From contig JAGCPY010000062.1 of assembly GCA_017965425.1 (NCBI GenBank), positions 1-56,015 of the forward strand: DNA of 56,015 bases, read 5' to 3'. A program made the position numbers and the translations under genes. This stretch comes from Bacteroidaceae bacterium (GTDB lineage: Bacteria; Bacteroidota; Bacteroidia; Bacteroidales; Bacteroidaceae). Shown piece after piece: positions 16,952-25,013 of this stretch; position 1 is the stretch's first letter; each line of letters begins with the position of its first letter. The notes under the pieces were generated by a model that ran no database searches, was not told where the DNA came from, and saw only the letters and a list, made by a program, of their open reading frames with translations.

Positions 16952-17470
16952 TTACCATCCGAAGGCGGTTTTGTCGGACATCCATTTGCCTTGTGCCCGC
17001 AGGACCTGCTCCAGCACGTCGCGCACACAACCATAGCCGCCCTCTTTATGACTGATATAAATGGAAATAGCCTTAATTTCAGGGGCTGCATCGGCAGGAC
17101 AGACAGGACATCCGACACGCTGCATGATCTCGTAGTCGGGAATGTCGTCGCCCATATACAGGACTTCGTCATCCGAGAGGCTATATTTCTCTTTCAGATG
17201 TTCGTAGGTTTCAATCTTCACGGAACAAGAGAGGAATATGTCTGGCACACCAAGATACTCATAGCGGCGCCGAATGCTTTCCGGGTGTGCTCCTGTAATG
17301 ATGGCCACATGCAAACCCTTCATGCAAGCCAAACGCAGCGCATAGCCGTCCTTGATATTCACCGTGCGCATGGGTTCTCCGTCAGTATCCTGCTGGATGG
17401 TCTCCGCACTGAGGACACCATCAACATCAAAAAGCAACGCACGGATTCGGGTTAAGTCATAGTTAATCAT
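16952..17470 (-). CDS. KdsC-like HAD phosphatase (KDO-8-phosphate phosphatase family)
   Basis: 172 residues, the usual KdsC length, without a cap domain. HAD motif I is LFDVDGVLS (Asp15 nucleophile, Asp17 acid), motif II AIITG near 57, and motif [10 protein letters not shown] near 105-112. The family removes phosphate from 3-deoxy-manno-octulosonate 8-phosphate for LPS core synthesis and acts as a tetramer. Other KDO genes are not nearby, so the substrate is inferred. Its start overlaps the DUF2520 gene by 4 bp. Confidence 0.88.
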   Translation of the reverse strand: MINYDLTRIRALLFDVDGVLSAETIQQDTDGEPMRTVNIKDGYALRLACMKGLHVAIITGAHPESIRRRYEYLGVPDIFLSCSVKIETYEHLKEKYSLSDDEVLYMGDDIPDYEIMQRVGCPVCPADAAPEIKAISIYISHKEGGYGCVRDVLEQVLRAQGKWMSDKTAFGW

Positions 17471-18249
17471 TGTCGGTCATGTTGAATGCTCTCTGAAAGC
17501 AATGTATAAATCTGTTGTAAGTCCGGACGGTCGCTGAGCATGGACAGTTGCATACCCATCACATTCTTGTCGCCGCGGATTGCTGGTCCTGTCTGAGCCG
17601 CATGGGGAGAGAGGACGTGAAGCTTTTTCACAGTTTCCTCGACCAAAGGCAGCATGACCTTGAAAGGAAGATGATAGGAATGCAGGATTTCCTCGGAAAG
17701 AGCCAGACAATGGTTGGTGAAGTTACAAGCAAAAACTGCGGCAAGGTGCAGATGCCGACGGCCTGCAGAAGAGAGTTCATGGATGTTCTCTGCTAACGTT
17801 ATCCTTTCGGCCAAAGTCCGCAGGATTTCCACGTCTTCGTGGCTCGTCGCTTCAAGGAAGAAATTCACTTGACTGAAATCCACCTGACGTTCCTTTGAAA
17901 ACGTCTGCAAAGGATAGAACACAGCACCACGCGCATGGCCTGCATCCTTGAACAGAGAGAGGGGCATGGAACCTGCCGTGTGAGTCAGCAAGGCTTTTTC
18001 CCTTCCTTCATGCAATCGCGCAATGACATCTTTCAACACGGCATCTTTCACGGCAAGCAGATAACAGTCGGCACTCTTGGTGGCCGTTTCCACCCTACCC
18101 CACGAAGCAGCACAATCCAACTTCGACGCCAAGGACAAGGCAGAGGCACGGGTATGGCTCCACACTTCAACCACCTCTGCCCCACCCTTTTGCAAAGCTG
18201 GAGCGAGATTCGTGGCAAGGCGACCTGCACCGATAAACGCTATCTTCAT
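17467..18249 (-). CDS. Rossmann-fold DUF2520 protein
   Basis: 260 residues from the ATG at 18249, chosen because the NAD(P)-binding motif [19 protein letters not shown] must be near the N-terminus; the 15 residues upstream are unlikely. The N-terminal half is a Rossmann domain (GxGxxA) like ketopantoate or pyrroline-carboxylate reductases; the C-terminal half (about 130-255) is the helical DUF2520 domain, with [11 protein letters not shown] near 170. The reaction is unknown. Neighbours on both sides are a nitroreductase (11 bp upstream) and the KdsC-like gene (4-bp overlap), an order common in Bacteroidales. Confidence 0.9.
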   Translation of the reverse strand: MKIAFIGAGRLATNLAPALQKGGAEVVEVWSHTRASALSLASKLDCAASWGRVETATKSADCYLLAVKDAVLKDVIARLHEGREKALLTHTAGSMPLSLFKDAGHARGAVFYPLQTFSKERQVDFSQVNFFLEATSHEDVEILRTLAERITLAENIHELSSAGRRHLHLAAVFACNFTNHCLALSEEILHSYHLPFKVMLPLVEETVKKLHVLSPHAAQTGPAIRGDKNVMGMQLSMLSDRPDLQQIYTLLSESIQHDRQ

Positions 18250-18260
18250 GCTCACTGACG

Positions 18261-18791
18261 CTATGCGAACTTGTTCACATGAACCTTTTCCCAAAGCAGA
18301 CGATCTTCGTTGAAAGGCTTCCGCTCCATGCCTTTATGCCCAATAGCCACCATCGCCACAGGCTGCAACGTTTCAGGAATGTCGAGCAATGAACGAACGA
18401 TTTCTTCTGACGGTGTTCCGCCTGGAGTAAAGCGGTTACGCAACTGAATCCAACATGCTCCAAGGCCGAGGTCTTCTGCTTGGTAGAGCATGACTGTTGT
18501 GGCCACACTTGCATCTTCCACCCAGACATCACTCTCCTGTGGGTCGCCCACGACAACGACAGCCAACGGAGCACCGGCAAGGAAATCCGAGCCAATGCTC
18601 TTGCAATGAGAGAGTTGTTCAAGCAAGTGTTTGTCATCGACCACGACGAAGTGCCAGGCATGTTTGCCCTTACTCGACGGAGACATCAAAGCCGAACGCA
18701 ACAATGTTTCAACTTCTTCCGGCTTCAGAGGCTCGTCTGTGAACTTGCGCATAGAGCGACGCAAACGTGTCAATTCTGCAAAACTTTCCAT
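18261..18791 (-). CDS. Nitroreductase family protein (FMN-dependent oxidoreductase)
   Basis: 176 residues. It is a small single-domain nitroreductase: RRSMRKFTDEPL near 12-23 (FMN phosphate contacts), SPSSKGKHAWHF near 37-48, LGLGACWIQL near 108, and a C-terminal AIGHKGMERKP. Such enzymes reduce nitro groups, quinones or flavins with NAD(P)H. It is the first gene of a six-gene leftward operon and has a TATCTTTG box 33 bp upstream. The physiological substrate is not evident. Confidence 0.92.
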   Translation of the reverse strand: MESFAELTRLRRSMRKFTDEPLKPEEVETLLRSALMSPSSKGKHAWHFVVVDDKHLLEQLSHCKSIGSDFLAGAPLAVVVVGDPQESDVWVEDASVATTVMLYQAEDLGLGACWIQLRNRFTPGGTPSEEIVRSLLDIPETLQPVAMVAIGHKGMERKPFNEDRLLWEKVHVNKFA

Positions 18792-18823
18792 AAGTTCTAT
18801 CTATCAATATACCTTTCAGAGTG

Positions 18824-18831
18824 CAAAGATA
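18824..18831 (-). promoter_or_regulatory. -7 element of the nitroreductase-maf-peptidase operon
   Basis: TATCTTTG on the minus strand, 33 bp before the nitroreductase ATG. No clear TTTG lies about 20 bp upstream. Confidence 0.5.
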
Positions 18832-18874
18832 GCGATTATTTCCGTCGTCAACACAATAAATCAGGAAAAAGTTG

Positions 18875-18882
18875 TATCTTTG
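18875..18882 (+). promoter_or_regulatory. -7 element for rlmD
   Basis: TATCTTTG 19 bp before the rlmD ATG at 18902. It is back to back with the nitroreductase box, 43 bp apart, so the two divergent promoters share one short region. Confidence 0.5.
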
Positions 18883-18901
18883 CCACCAAAATCTCAGAGA
18901 A

Positions 18902-20326
18902 ATGGCAAGAAAAAAGAAAGCTTTGCCCTTGCTGGAGGGCGTAAAGATAGGAGCCGTGGCAGCCGAAGGAAAGGCATTGGCACGCGTGGATGACATGGTC
19001 ATATTCGTACCGTTTGCCGTACCTGGCGACGTGGTCGATTTGCAACTGACAAAGAAGAAACACAGCTATGCGGAAGCACAGGTAGTGAAAATGGTCGAAC
19101 CAAGCCCTGACAGGGTTATCCCTTTCTGTCCACACTTTGGAGTGTGTGGTGGCTGCAAATGGCAGATGCTCCCCTATCAGCTCCAACTCGCAGCAAAACA
19201 GAAGCAGGTGATGGACGCTCTGACACGCATCGGCAAGGTGCAACTGCCAGAATGTTCTCCCATCCTCGGTTCAAAGAAAACACAAGAATACCGCAACAAG
19301 TTGGAATTTGGGTTTGCCAACCGTCGATGGCTCACGAAAGAGCAGATTGTCAGTGGCGAGCAATTTGAACGGCAAGAAAGTGTCGGCTATCATGCCAATG
19401 GCACCTTCGACAAGATCCTACCCATCGAAGAATGTCATCTGATGGAACCAATCAATGACCGCCTGCGTCTGGCAATTCGCGACTATGCTTATGACCACGG
19501 ACTTACTTTCTTTGATGCACGAGAGCACACAGGACTCTTGCGGGGAATGATGATCCGCCTATCGAATACAGGCGGTCTAATGTTGCTCATCCAGTTCTGC
19601 ATTTTCACAGAAGAAGAACAGCACCAAGCTGAAGCATTGCTTGAATACATAAGAGACAAATTCCAGGAAATAACATCATTACTTTACGTCAACAACCAAA
19701 AGTTCAACGACACATTCAACGACCTTCCTGTCCATGTCTTTCATGGAGAGGATCACATTTTCCTTCAAATGGAAGACCTGCGCTTCAAGGTTGGAGCCAA
19801 GAGTTTCTACCAGACAAACACCGAACAGGCATTTGAATTGTATAAGGTCGCGAGAGAGTTTGCCTTTGAATATGCTGGAGCCAATCCTCTCCTGTATGAC
19901 CTCTACACGGGCACAGGCACCATCGCCAATTTCGTGGCACGTCAGGCACGCGAGGTCATCGGCATCGAATATGTACCAGAAGCTATCGAGGATGCAAAGG
20001 AAAACAGCAGACTCAACGGCATCGCCAACACCCTGTTTTATGCCGGCGACATGAAAAACATCCTCACAGAGGAGTTCATTGCCGAACACGGACACCCAGA
20101 CATCATCATCACAGATCCTCCACGTGCTGGAATGCACGGCGATGTCATTGACGTCATCCTGAAAGCAGCTCCAGCCTGCATTGTTTACGTGAGCTGCAAT
20201 CCTGCTACACAAGCGCGCGACCTTGCTCTACTTGATGTAGCGTACAAGGTCACGCGTGTTCAACCAGTCGATATGTTTCCTCACACCCAGCACGTCGAGA
20301 ACGTCGTGCAACTTCTGAGGCGTTAA
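18902..20326 (+). CDS. rlmD: 23S rRNA (uracil-C5)-methyltransferase RlmD-like
   Basis: 474 residues from the ATG at 18902, just after the -7 box. It methylates a uridine of 23S rRNA (U1939 in E. coli) with SAM. About 12-68 is a TRAM RNA-binding domain. Cys76, Cys82 and Cys85 in CPHFGVCGGC, with a fourth in IEECHLM near 178, form the [4Fe-4S] site. The SAM-binding segment YDLYTGTGTIANF is near 338, TDPPRAGM near 404, and the catalytic cysteine lies in YVSCNPAT near 431. The family also contains the tRNA enzyme TrmA, but the iron-sulfur and TRAM parts fit RlmD. It converges with the zinc-ribbon gene, 6 bp between stops. Confidence 0.93.
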   Translation: MARKKKALPLLEGVKIGAVAAEGKALARVDDMVIFVPFAVPGDVVDLQLTKKKHSYAEAQVVKMVEPSPDRVIPFCPHFGVCGGCKWQMLPYQLQLAAKQKQVMDALTRIGKVQLPECSPILGSKKTQEYRNKLEFGFANRRWLTKEQIVSGEQFERQESVGYHANGTFDKILPIEECHLMEPINDRLRLAIRDYAYDHGLTFFDAREHTGLLRGMMIRLSNTGGLMLLIQFCIFTEEEQHQAEALLEYIRDKFQEITSLLYVNNQKFNDTFNDLPVHVFHGEDHIFLQMEDLRFKVGAKSFYQTNTEQAFELYKVAREFAFEYAGANPLLYDLYTGTGTIANFVARQAREVIGIEYVPEAIEDAKENSRLNGIANTLFYAGDMKNILTEEFIAEHGHPDIIITDPPRAGMHGDVIDVILKAAPACIVYVSCNPATQARDLALLDVAYKVTRVQPVDMFPHTQHVENVVQLLRR

Positions 20327-20332
20327 CCTCTC

Positions 20333-21184
20333 CTACTGGGCTTGGGGTGCTGGAACGACAGCCACTGCCGAGTCGGCCTGTGCCAAAGAGTCTCTGAGGG
20401 CTTGTTCTTCGCGTCGTTTGGCGTTGTCACGGGCTGTGAATGCCTGAGTGACAAATTCTCCATTCTCATGCTTGCGAATATAAGCATCATAAGCTACAGA
20501 CTTTCCAATCCGATTCGCTTCAAGCCAATCCAAGGAATCGATGATACGAAGGGCTTCTTGCTTGTAGGCAGAATGAGGATTCTCTTCGACAAACTGTTGC
20601 AAACGAACCACATCCTTACTGCTGGCGACGTCTGCCCACATCCTGTCCACACGATACAAGTTTTGAAGCTGGGTCTTCACGTCCTCTATATGTCTGCTTT
20701 TGGGAAAGCGAGCGATGAAATCTTCATAGCTTAGGGGATTCGTGCAGTCTTGCAAGCGACTATAAGCAGCCTCTTCTGCCCGTTCACGATTCTGCTTTTC
20801 CCAATAGAAAAAGCCACCGACGGCAATCACCAAGATACACAAGACCAGTAGCCACCAAGGTACACCGCTCTTTTTCTTGGGTGTGTCAGAAGAAGACAGC
20901 GTTTCATCCATAGTGCCTGACTTTTCCTCAATGACAACATCTCCTGCATTCTCAACAACTTCAACATCCTCATTCTGAGTCAGCTCTTCGCCATCGGGCT
21001 CATTGGTCTTTCCGACGACGAATTTCGTGTTGCACTTAGGACATTGCTCTGCATCCATGAGCAAAAAAGCACCACAGACAGGACAACGCTTCACATTATC
21101 TGCAATCTTCACACCGCAATGAGGGCACAATGGAGCCTTGGAAGATACCTCTTGATTGCACTCTGGACATTTGATAAGACTCAT
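20333..21184 (-). CDS. Zinc-ribbon membrane protein with TPR-like C-terminal region
   Basis: 283 residues. Two zinc ribbons fill about 1-55: CPEC with CPHC, then CPVC with CPKC. An acidic linker (about 60-105) leads to one transmembrane segment near 109-127 (WWLLVLCILVIAVGGFF). The rest (about 130-270) is helical with repeats such as FIARFPKSRHIEDVKTQL and FVEENPHSAYKQEALRI, like the TPR-type repeats of outer-membrane assembly lipoproteins. It ends in an alanine/proline-rich tail. The likely topology is zinc ribbons in the cytoplasm and repeats in the periplasm. The function is unknown; a signalling or scaffolding role is only a guess. Confidence 0.8.
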   Translation of the reverse strand: MSLIKCPECNQEVSSKAPLCPHCGVKIADNVKRCPVCGAFLLMDAEQCPKCNTKFVVGKTNEPDGEELTQNEDVEVVENAGDVVIEEKSGTMDETLSSSDTPKKKSGVPWWLLVLCILVIAVGGFFYWEKQNRERAEEAAYSRLQDCTNPLSYEDFIARFPKSRHIEDVKTQLQNLYRVDRMWADVASSKDVVRLQQFVEENPHSAYKQEALRIIDSLDWLEANRIGKSVAYDAYIRKHENGEFVTQAFTARDNAKRREEQALRDSLAQADSAVAVVPAPQAQ

Positions 21185-21215
21185 AACACTTTTACTCTTT
21201 TATTTCTTTCCTCTG

Positions 21216-21223
21216 CAAAGGTA
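21216..21223 (-). promoter_or_regulatory. -7 element for the zinc-ribbon protein gene
   Basis: TACCTTTG on the minus strand, 31 bp upstream of the ATG at 21184. The best TTTG is 24 bp further upstream (21251-21248), slightly too far. Confidence 0.5.
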
Positions 21224-21290
21224 TGAAGAATTACTGACATGGTGAAACAAAATGCAAAAAAGAAGTTTTCTTTAAAAAAAAAGCAAAAAA

Positions 21291-21322
21291 TTTGGTGAAA
21301 TCAAATAAACACACTACCTTTG
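21291..21322 (+). promoter_or_regulatory. Promoter of tRNA-Ala
   Basis: TTTG at 21291-21294, 20 bp, TACCTTTG at 21315-21322: both boxes and spacing are ideal for the Bacteroidetes housekeeping sigma factor. The tRNA begins 30 bp downstream. Confidence 0.75.
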
Positions 21323-21352
21323 CACCGCAAATCCGAAAGGAGGCACTTCTTT

Positions 21353-21426
21353 GGGGCATTAGCTCATCTGGCTAGAGCGTTTGACTGGCAGTCAAGAGGT
21401 GGCGAGTTCGAGTCTCGCATGCTCCA
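21353..21426 (+). tRNA. tRNA-Ala (anticodon GGC)
   Basis: A 74-nt cloverleaf folds completely. The acceptor is GGGGCAT / ATGCTCC, including the G3-U70 wobble that marks alanine tRNAs. The D-stem is GCTC/GAGC, the anticodon stem TTTGA/TCAAG with loop CTGGCAG (anticodon GGC at 21387-21389), and the T-stem GCGAG/CTCGC with loop TTCGAGT. The discriminator is A and CCA is not encoded. It reads GCC and GCU codons. Its 3' end is the likely attachment site of the island that follows. Confidence 0.96.
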
Positions 21427-21427
21427 C
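21415..21427 (+). other. Putative attL core in the tRNA-Ala 3' end
   Basis: TCGCATGCTCCAC, covering the end of the T-stem, the acceptor 3' strand and one base beyond. The identical 13-mer recurs at 31691-31703 next to the integrase remnant, without the rest of the tRNA, as expected for attL and attR of an element inserted into a tRNA 3' end. Confidence 0.65.
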
Positions 21428-21440
21428 AAAACAAAAACAG

Positions 21441-21476
21441 AACCCGCTGACATCCAGCGGGTTTCTTCTTTCTTTC
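21441..21476 (+). terminator. Terminator after tRNA-Ala
   Basis: 9-bp stem AACCCGCTG / CAGCGGGTT, 5-nt loop, followed by a T/C-rich run TCTTCTTTCTTTC. It begins 15 bp after the tRNA. Confidence 0.8.
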
Positions 21477-21483
21477 ACGCAGA

Positions 21484-21502
21484 GGTTCCGTTTGAGGTTC
21501 CG
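21484..21502. repeat. GGTTCCG direct repeats near the left end (arm-type sites?)
   Basis: GGTTCCG at 21484-21490 and 21496-21502, 12 bp apart. Similar pairs lie near the right end (31503-31520), which fits arm-type binding sites of a tyrosine integrase. Confidence 0.45.
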
Positions 21503-21565
21503 TTTTTATTATGATTTTTTAACGTTTAAAGCGGGTTTTTGTTCACTTTTTGAAGCTTTGTGGAG

Positions 21566-22423
21566 TTAATTACTCCTCTTTGACGTAAACTCTACATTGA
21601 TAAAACCACACTCTCTAAGTATATCTACAGCTTTCTCAAATGATTCGCGTAATGACCCTCTTTTTTTATCAAAGTCTTTACCCTCTTCGTATGTTGCTGT
21701 TGCTAAATTCATCCTTTTCCCCGTTGATGATTCAAAGAAGTCGGCAAAGAACTTCATCCCTGTGGGCGGATTGCTATTATCAGATATTAGACAACGTACA
21801 AAATAGCCTAATAATACGTTCGAACCATTCCATTTAATCTAATCATTTGGAGGAAACGAATTGTTTGGTTTTAATAGACCAGAAAAACGATACACAAACA
21901 AATCCCTATCTGTTGTATTGTCTATCAAGACTTCACTGAGACAATAGTCATATAAATGACTTAAACAATTATATAAGCCCATATCTCCCTCGTCCTTAGA
22001 ATACTTGCTGCTCAAAACTGAAACATACCATTTCAGATGTTCAGAATTATCATCCTTTCTATAGTCGAACGGTTTTTGGGGGTGTGATTTGTTGTCCTGC
22101 AAATCTGATAACACTTGTATATACTGTTTCATATAATCGATAGAGCCTAAAGCAGGATATTGATCCATACTTTGTTCATACCTTTCTATGATGCTCCTAC
22201 AAGCATTTTCTACCTCTTTCTTTTGGGCCTTATTTAATCTTGCCAACAAGCCATTCATACGAATCTCCGCCTCTCTTCGCTTATCGGGATCGGTTGTACC
22301 TTCATATCTATAGTATATATCCCAAAATGAATCCTTAATTTCATTGGGAATCTCGGATAATTCAAAGAGAGAAAGAAATTTCTCTTTCTCTAGCTTGTTA
22401 TTAAAAAAGGTGCCTGTTTCCAT
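21566..22423 (-). pseudogene. Unknown protein gene interrupted by one in-frame TAG
   Basis: The first part (22423-21839) encodes 194 residues, METGTFFNNK to SFPPND, then TAG at 21841-21839. The same frame stays open without further stops for 90 codons to the TAA at 21568-21566, and the segment right after the stop (IKWNGSNVLLGYFVRCLI) looks like ordinary protein rather than chance sequence. The simplest reading is a gene of about 285 codons with one nonsense mutation. Alternatively translation restarts at the ATG at 21757, giving 63 residues. The protein is helical and charged; no family is recognised, although KWNGSNVLLGYFVRCL loosely recalls small Bacteroidetes mobile-element proteins. It is AT-rich compared with the neighbours. 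Confidence 0.6.
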
Positions 22424-22447
22424 ACTTCTCCAATTATTGACACGAAC

Positions 22448-23176
22448 TCACTCAACGATCACCATCCTCATTTTTATGTCATCAACAGGTCTGTCACCAC
22501 GTCCTGTAGCCGAACTCTGTATCATTTCAACTACATCTAGACCTTCTTCAACTTCTCCAAACACAGTATATTGGCCGTCAAGATGGGGAGTCCCACCAAC
22601 TGTAGAATATATCTTCAACTGCTCATCGGTCAACCCAGATTTTCCAACCTTACTCTCAGCTTCAGCCGCCAGTTTATCTTGCAGTTCTTGGAGTCCTGCC
22701 CGATTTCTGTCACGGCGCATCTGCATAATCTCGGCACGATGTTCGGATGCAAGTTCATTGAAAGCCGCCTGTACCTTCTGCATTCGTAGCTGTTTTGAGA
22801 ACTGGCGGAGCTGTCCCTCATTATACACTTGTCCCCAGACAATATAGAATTGAGAACCACTGCTTCGACGTTCAGGATTCACTTCATCACCTTGTCGTGC
22901 TGCGGCCAAAGCTCCACGTTTATGGAAAAGATCGTCCTTTATCTCGGCTTCAAGTGTATAGCCAGGATCTCCCACTCCAAGCATCTTTCCAGCTGGTGCG
23001 CCCTTTGAATCTGGATCTCCACCCTGAATCATAAAGTCCTTTATGACACGATGGAAGAGAGTACCATCGTAGAACCCTTCCTTCGCAAGCTTCAAGAAGT
23101 TGTCACGGTGTATGGGAGTCTCGTCATATAGGCGAACAATAATGTCGCCAAGTGTGGTTTGAATCTTAATTTTCAT
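22448..23176 (-). CDS. Cyclophilin-type peptidyl-prolyl cis-trans isomerase
   Basis: 242 residues, cytoplasmic (no signal peptide). It starts MKIKIQTTLGDIIVRLYD; FHRVIKDFMIQGGDP near 41-55 holds the catalytic Arg and the Phe/Met/Gln of the active site, followed by GSQFYIVWG near 107 and DGQYTVFGEV near 200. Between about 115 and 190 there is a long charged helical insertion (QLRMQKVQAAFNEL, MRRDRNRAGLQELQ) found in many Bacteroidetes cyclophilins. It catalyses proline isomerisation during folding. TATTTTTG lies 23 bp upstream of its ATG. Confidence 0.95.
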   Translation of the reverse strand: MKIKIQTTLGDIIVRLYDETPIHRDNFLKLAKEGFYDGTLFHRVIKDFMIQGGDPDSKGAPAGKMLGVGDPGYTLEAEIKDDLFHKRGALAAARQGDEVNPERRSSGSQFYIVWGQVYNEGQLRQFSKQLRMQKVQAAFNELASEHRAEIMQMRRDRNRAGLQELQDKLAAEAESKVGKSGLTDEQLKIYSTVGGTPHLDGQYTVFGEVEEGLDVVEMIQSSATGRGDRPVDDIKMRMVIVE

Positions 23177-23198
23177 TAGAAATCAATATTTGAGAGTA

Positions 23199-23206
23199 CA
23201 AAAATA
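23199..23206 (-). promoter_or_regulatory. -7 element for the cyclophilin gene
   Basis: TATTTTTG on the minus strand, 22 bp before the ATG at 23176; no good -33 box. Confidence 0.45.
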
Positions 23207-23249
23207 GCAAAAAGATCCGTTAAAAATGGCGTATTTGCTCAGAAACTTC

Positions 23250-23257
23250 TATTTTTG
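23250..23257 (+). promoter_or_regulatory. -7 element for the six-gene operon 23287-27071
   Basis: TATTTTTG, 29 bp before the first ATG. The only nearby TTTG (23234-23237) is too close to be a standard -33 box. Confidence 0.45.
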
Positions 23258-23286
23258 CAGTCAATTTAACGAAAAAAAGAAAGAAA

Positions 23287-23820
23287 ATGGCCGAAAGCTT
23301 CACTGAAATGATACATAATGACCTCCATAAGTACCTCATTGGTATGCATGAGGTCGATGATAAGCTACCCCAATGTCAGGATGTCGAAGAGAAGTGGGAA
23401 TCGATAGCCCAATCCTACCTCCCAGATGGCATTCGTGAATTTACCGCCTATCCCACTACGTCCCTCGGTTGGATGATGTATATTGGTATGGCTGTGGCTA
23501 AGTTCTGGGATGAGGAATGGGAGATCTATGGTAACATTGAAGATCTCTATACCTACATGAGAGACAAACGCGGTTACGATTGCATGGATGAGTATATTCG
23601 TGAAGAAGTCCTCCGTCTGAAAGGGGATGACTATGATGCCTTGGAGAAACTGGTAGGTGAATGTGCTTCCCGTGTGAACAACGCACTACGTCACCAGAAC
23701 ATAGAGCCAGGAACAAAAGAGGCTTTCAATGCCTACGTTTCCTATCTGCATCAACTCTACCTGTTTGGAGCCGCTATACAGTTAAACAGGATGGGCTATC
23801 ACATGACAAAGATGAATTAG
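23287..23820 (+). CDS. Conserved-looking protein of unknown function
   Basis: 177 residues, acidic and mostly helical, no signal peptide or membrane segment. The first half has KYLIGMHEVDDKLPQC and DGIREFTAYPTTSLGWMMYIGMAVAKFWD, a pattern suggesting a soluble helical bundle. No family is recognised with confidence. It is first in a run of six genes separated by 1-4 bp or overlapping. It ends in TAG, showing that TAG acts as a normal stop here. Confidence 0.75.
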   Translation: MAESFTEMIHNDLHKYLIGMHEVDDKLPQCQDVEEKWESIAQSYLPDGIREFTAYPTTSLGWMMYIGMAVAKFWDEEWEIYGNIEDLYTYMRDKRGYDCMDEYIREEVLRLKGDDYDALEKLVGECASRVNNALRHQNIEPGTKEAFNAYVSYLHQLYLFGAAIQLNRMGYHMTKMN

Positions 23821-23821
23821 G

Positions 23822-24256
23822 ATGAATGATATGCTAAGAGACGAACTTGTTAAGATAGCTTTGCAATGGCAAGCAAAATACGGCGTTGCGCCACAGATTA
23901 CTACTGTTGTTTCTGAGTATGATGCAGCAATGTTGGTTGGTATGCCTGAAAATGATTACTCTGAATACATGCAGGATAAAACTGCTGTAAACAAAGGTTC
24001 GGACTTTGTTTTCAATCATACAAGATACCAAGTAAAAGCAAATCGTCCAAGTGGTAAACCTGGAAGTTTTGTAACAATGGTTCCCAAAGCATCAAATTAT
24101 GAATGGGATAAGTTGATTTGGATTTTGTATGATAAGAACTATGTTATACAAGAAGCTTGGGAATGGTGCAGGGAAGAATACATATTAGCTTTTGATAGCA
24201 TAAAAAGATTATCCCCCAATCATTACAGAAAAGGAAAATGTTTATATAAAAAATGA
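23822..24256 (+). CDS. Unknown protein, possibly a small PD-(D/E)XK-like nuclease
   Basis: 144 residues, AT-rich, starting 1 bp after the previous stop. The central part reads GSDFVFNHTRYQVKANRPSG, and later YEWDKLIWILYDKNYVIQEA. An acidic residue, a strand, then Q-V-K followed by a conserved-looking RPSGKPGS loop is compatible with the D...(E/Q)xK core of restriction-endonuclease-like folds, and an LIWILYD strand is common after it. This is only pattern resemblance. Methylase or antitoxin partners are not adjacent. Confidence 0.6.
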   Translation: MNDMLRDELVKIALQWQAKYGVAPQITTVVSEYDAAMLVGMPENDYSEYMQDKTAVNKGSDFVFNHTRYQVKANRPSGKPGSFVTMVPKASNYEWDKLIWILYDKNYVIQEAWEWCREEYILAFDSIKRLSPNHYRKGKCLYKK

Positions 24257-24260
24257 ACCA

Positions 24261-25013
24261 ATGAAGCTGACCTACATCTTCCACAGCGGCTTTGTTCTTG
24301 AAACAGAGCAGTCCATCCAGGTATTCGACTACTGGCTGGATCCAAGCGGTGTGATGGCAGGTGTATTGAAAAGCGACAAGCCTCTCTATGTATTCTCCAG
24401 TCATTTCCACGAGGATCACTTCACAAGGGCAATCTTTGAATGGAAAAAACGGAAGCGTAATATCACATACATACTGAGCAAGGATATTCTCAAACACAGG
24501 AGAGCCAATAAGGCAGAAGCCGATGCTTGGTTAGCGAAAGGTGCCTCATGGTCTGACGATAGAATCTCTGTCAAAGCATTAGGAAGTACGGATAGCGGAG
24601 TCTCATGGATAGTTGAAGCAGAAGGGAAACGTATCTTTCATGCTGGTGACTTGAACAACTGGTATGCAAGATTCCTCCCCGAAGCAGTGCCAGGACAGAC
24701 AATCTACAGTGAAGAGTTTGACGAGGACATAGACCCGATTGCCCATGAGAAGCAATATTTTGGAGAGCTGAAGGACATCCGCAAGCTGGCAGATGGCTTC
24801 GACCTGGTGATGTTCCCGATAGACGGGCGCATAGGAAATGGCTATACCCTTGGTGGCAGACAGTTCATTGACAGTTTCAAGGTAGGCTTGTTTGTCCCCA
24901 TGCACTTTGTGGCAAGTGGTTTTGAGTCCTCATGGCGATTCAAGGAATATGCAGAAAAGAAAGGTATCAGATTCTGGGAGATAACCAAGGAAGGAGAAAT
25001 GATTGAACTATGA
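24261..25013 (+). CDS. Metallo-beta-lactamase-fold hydrolase (first of a pair)
   Basis: 250 residues. SSHFHEDHF near 46-54 is the HxHxDH metal-binding motif; IFHAGDLNNW near 125 gives the bridging Asp, and VPMHFVASG near 212 a late His. It resembles UlaG/YtnP-like MBL proteins acting on small molecules more than RNases. It overlaps the next MBL gene by 4 bp (ATGA). The two are different subfamilies, not a recent duplication. The substrate is unknown. Confidence 0.88.
   Translation: MKLTYIFHSGFVLETEQSIQVFDYWLDPSGVMAGVLKSDKPLYVFSSHFHEDHFTRAIFEWKKRKRNITYILSKDILKHRRANKAEADAWLAKGASWSDDRISVKALGSTDSGVSWIVEAEGKRIFHAGDLNNWYARFLPEAVPGQTIYSEEFDEDIDPIAHEKQYFGELKDIRKLADGFDLVMFPIDGRIGNGYTLGGRQFIDSFKVGLFVPMHFVASGFESSWRFKEYAEKKGIRFWEITKEGEMIEL

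Noticed and set aside
21566-22423. Genome-wide reassignment of TAG
   Set aside because: TAG ends ordinary genes nearby (23818-23820, yaaA at 26564-26566), so the standard code is used; any recoding would be confined to this element.
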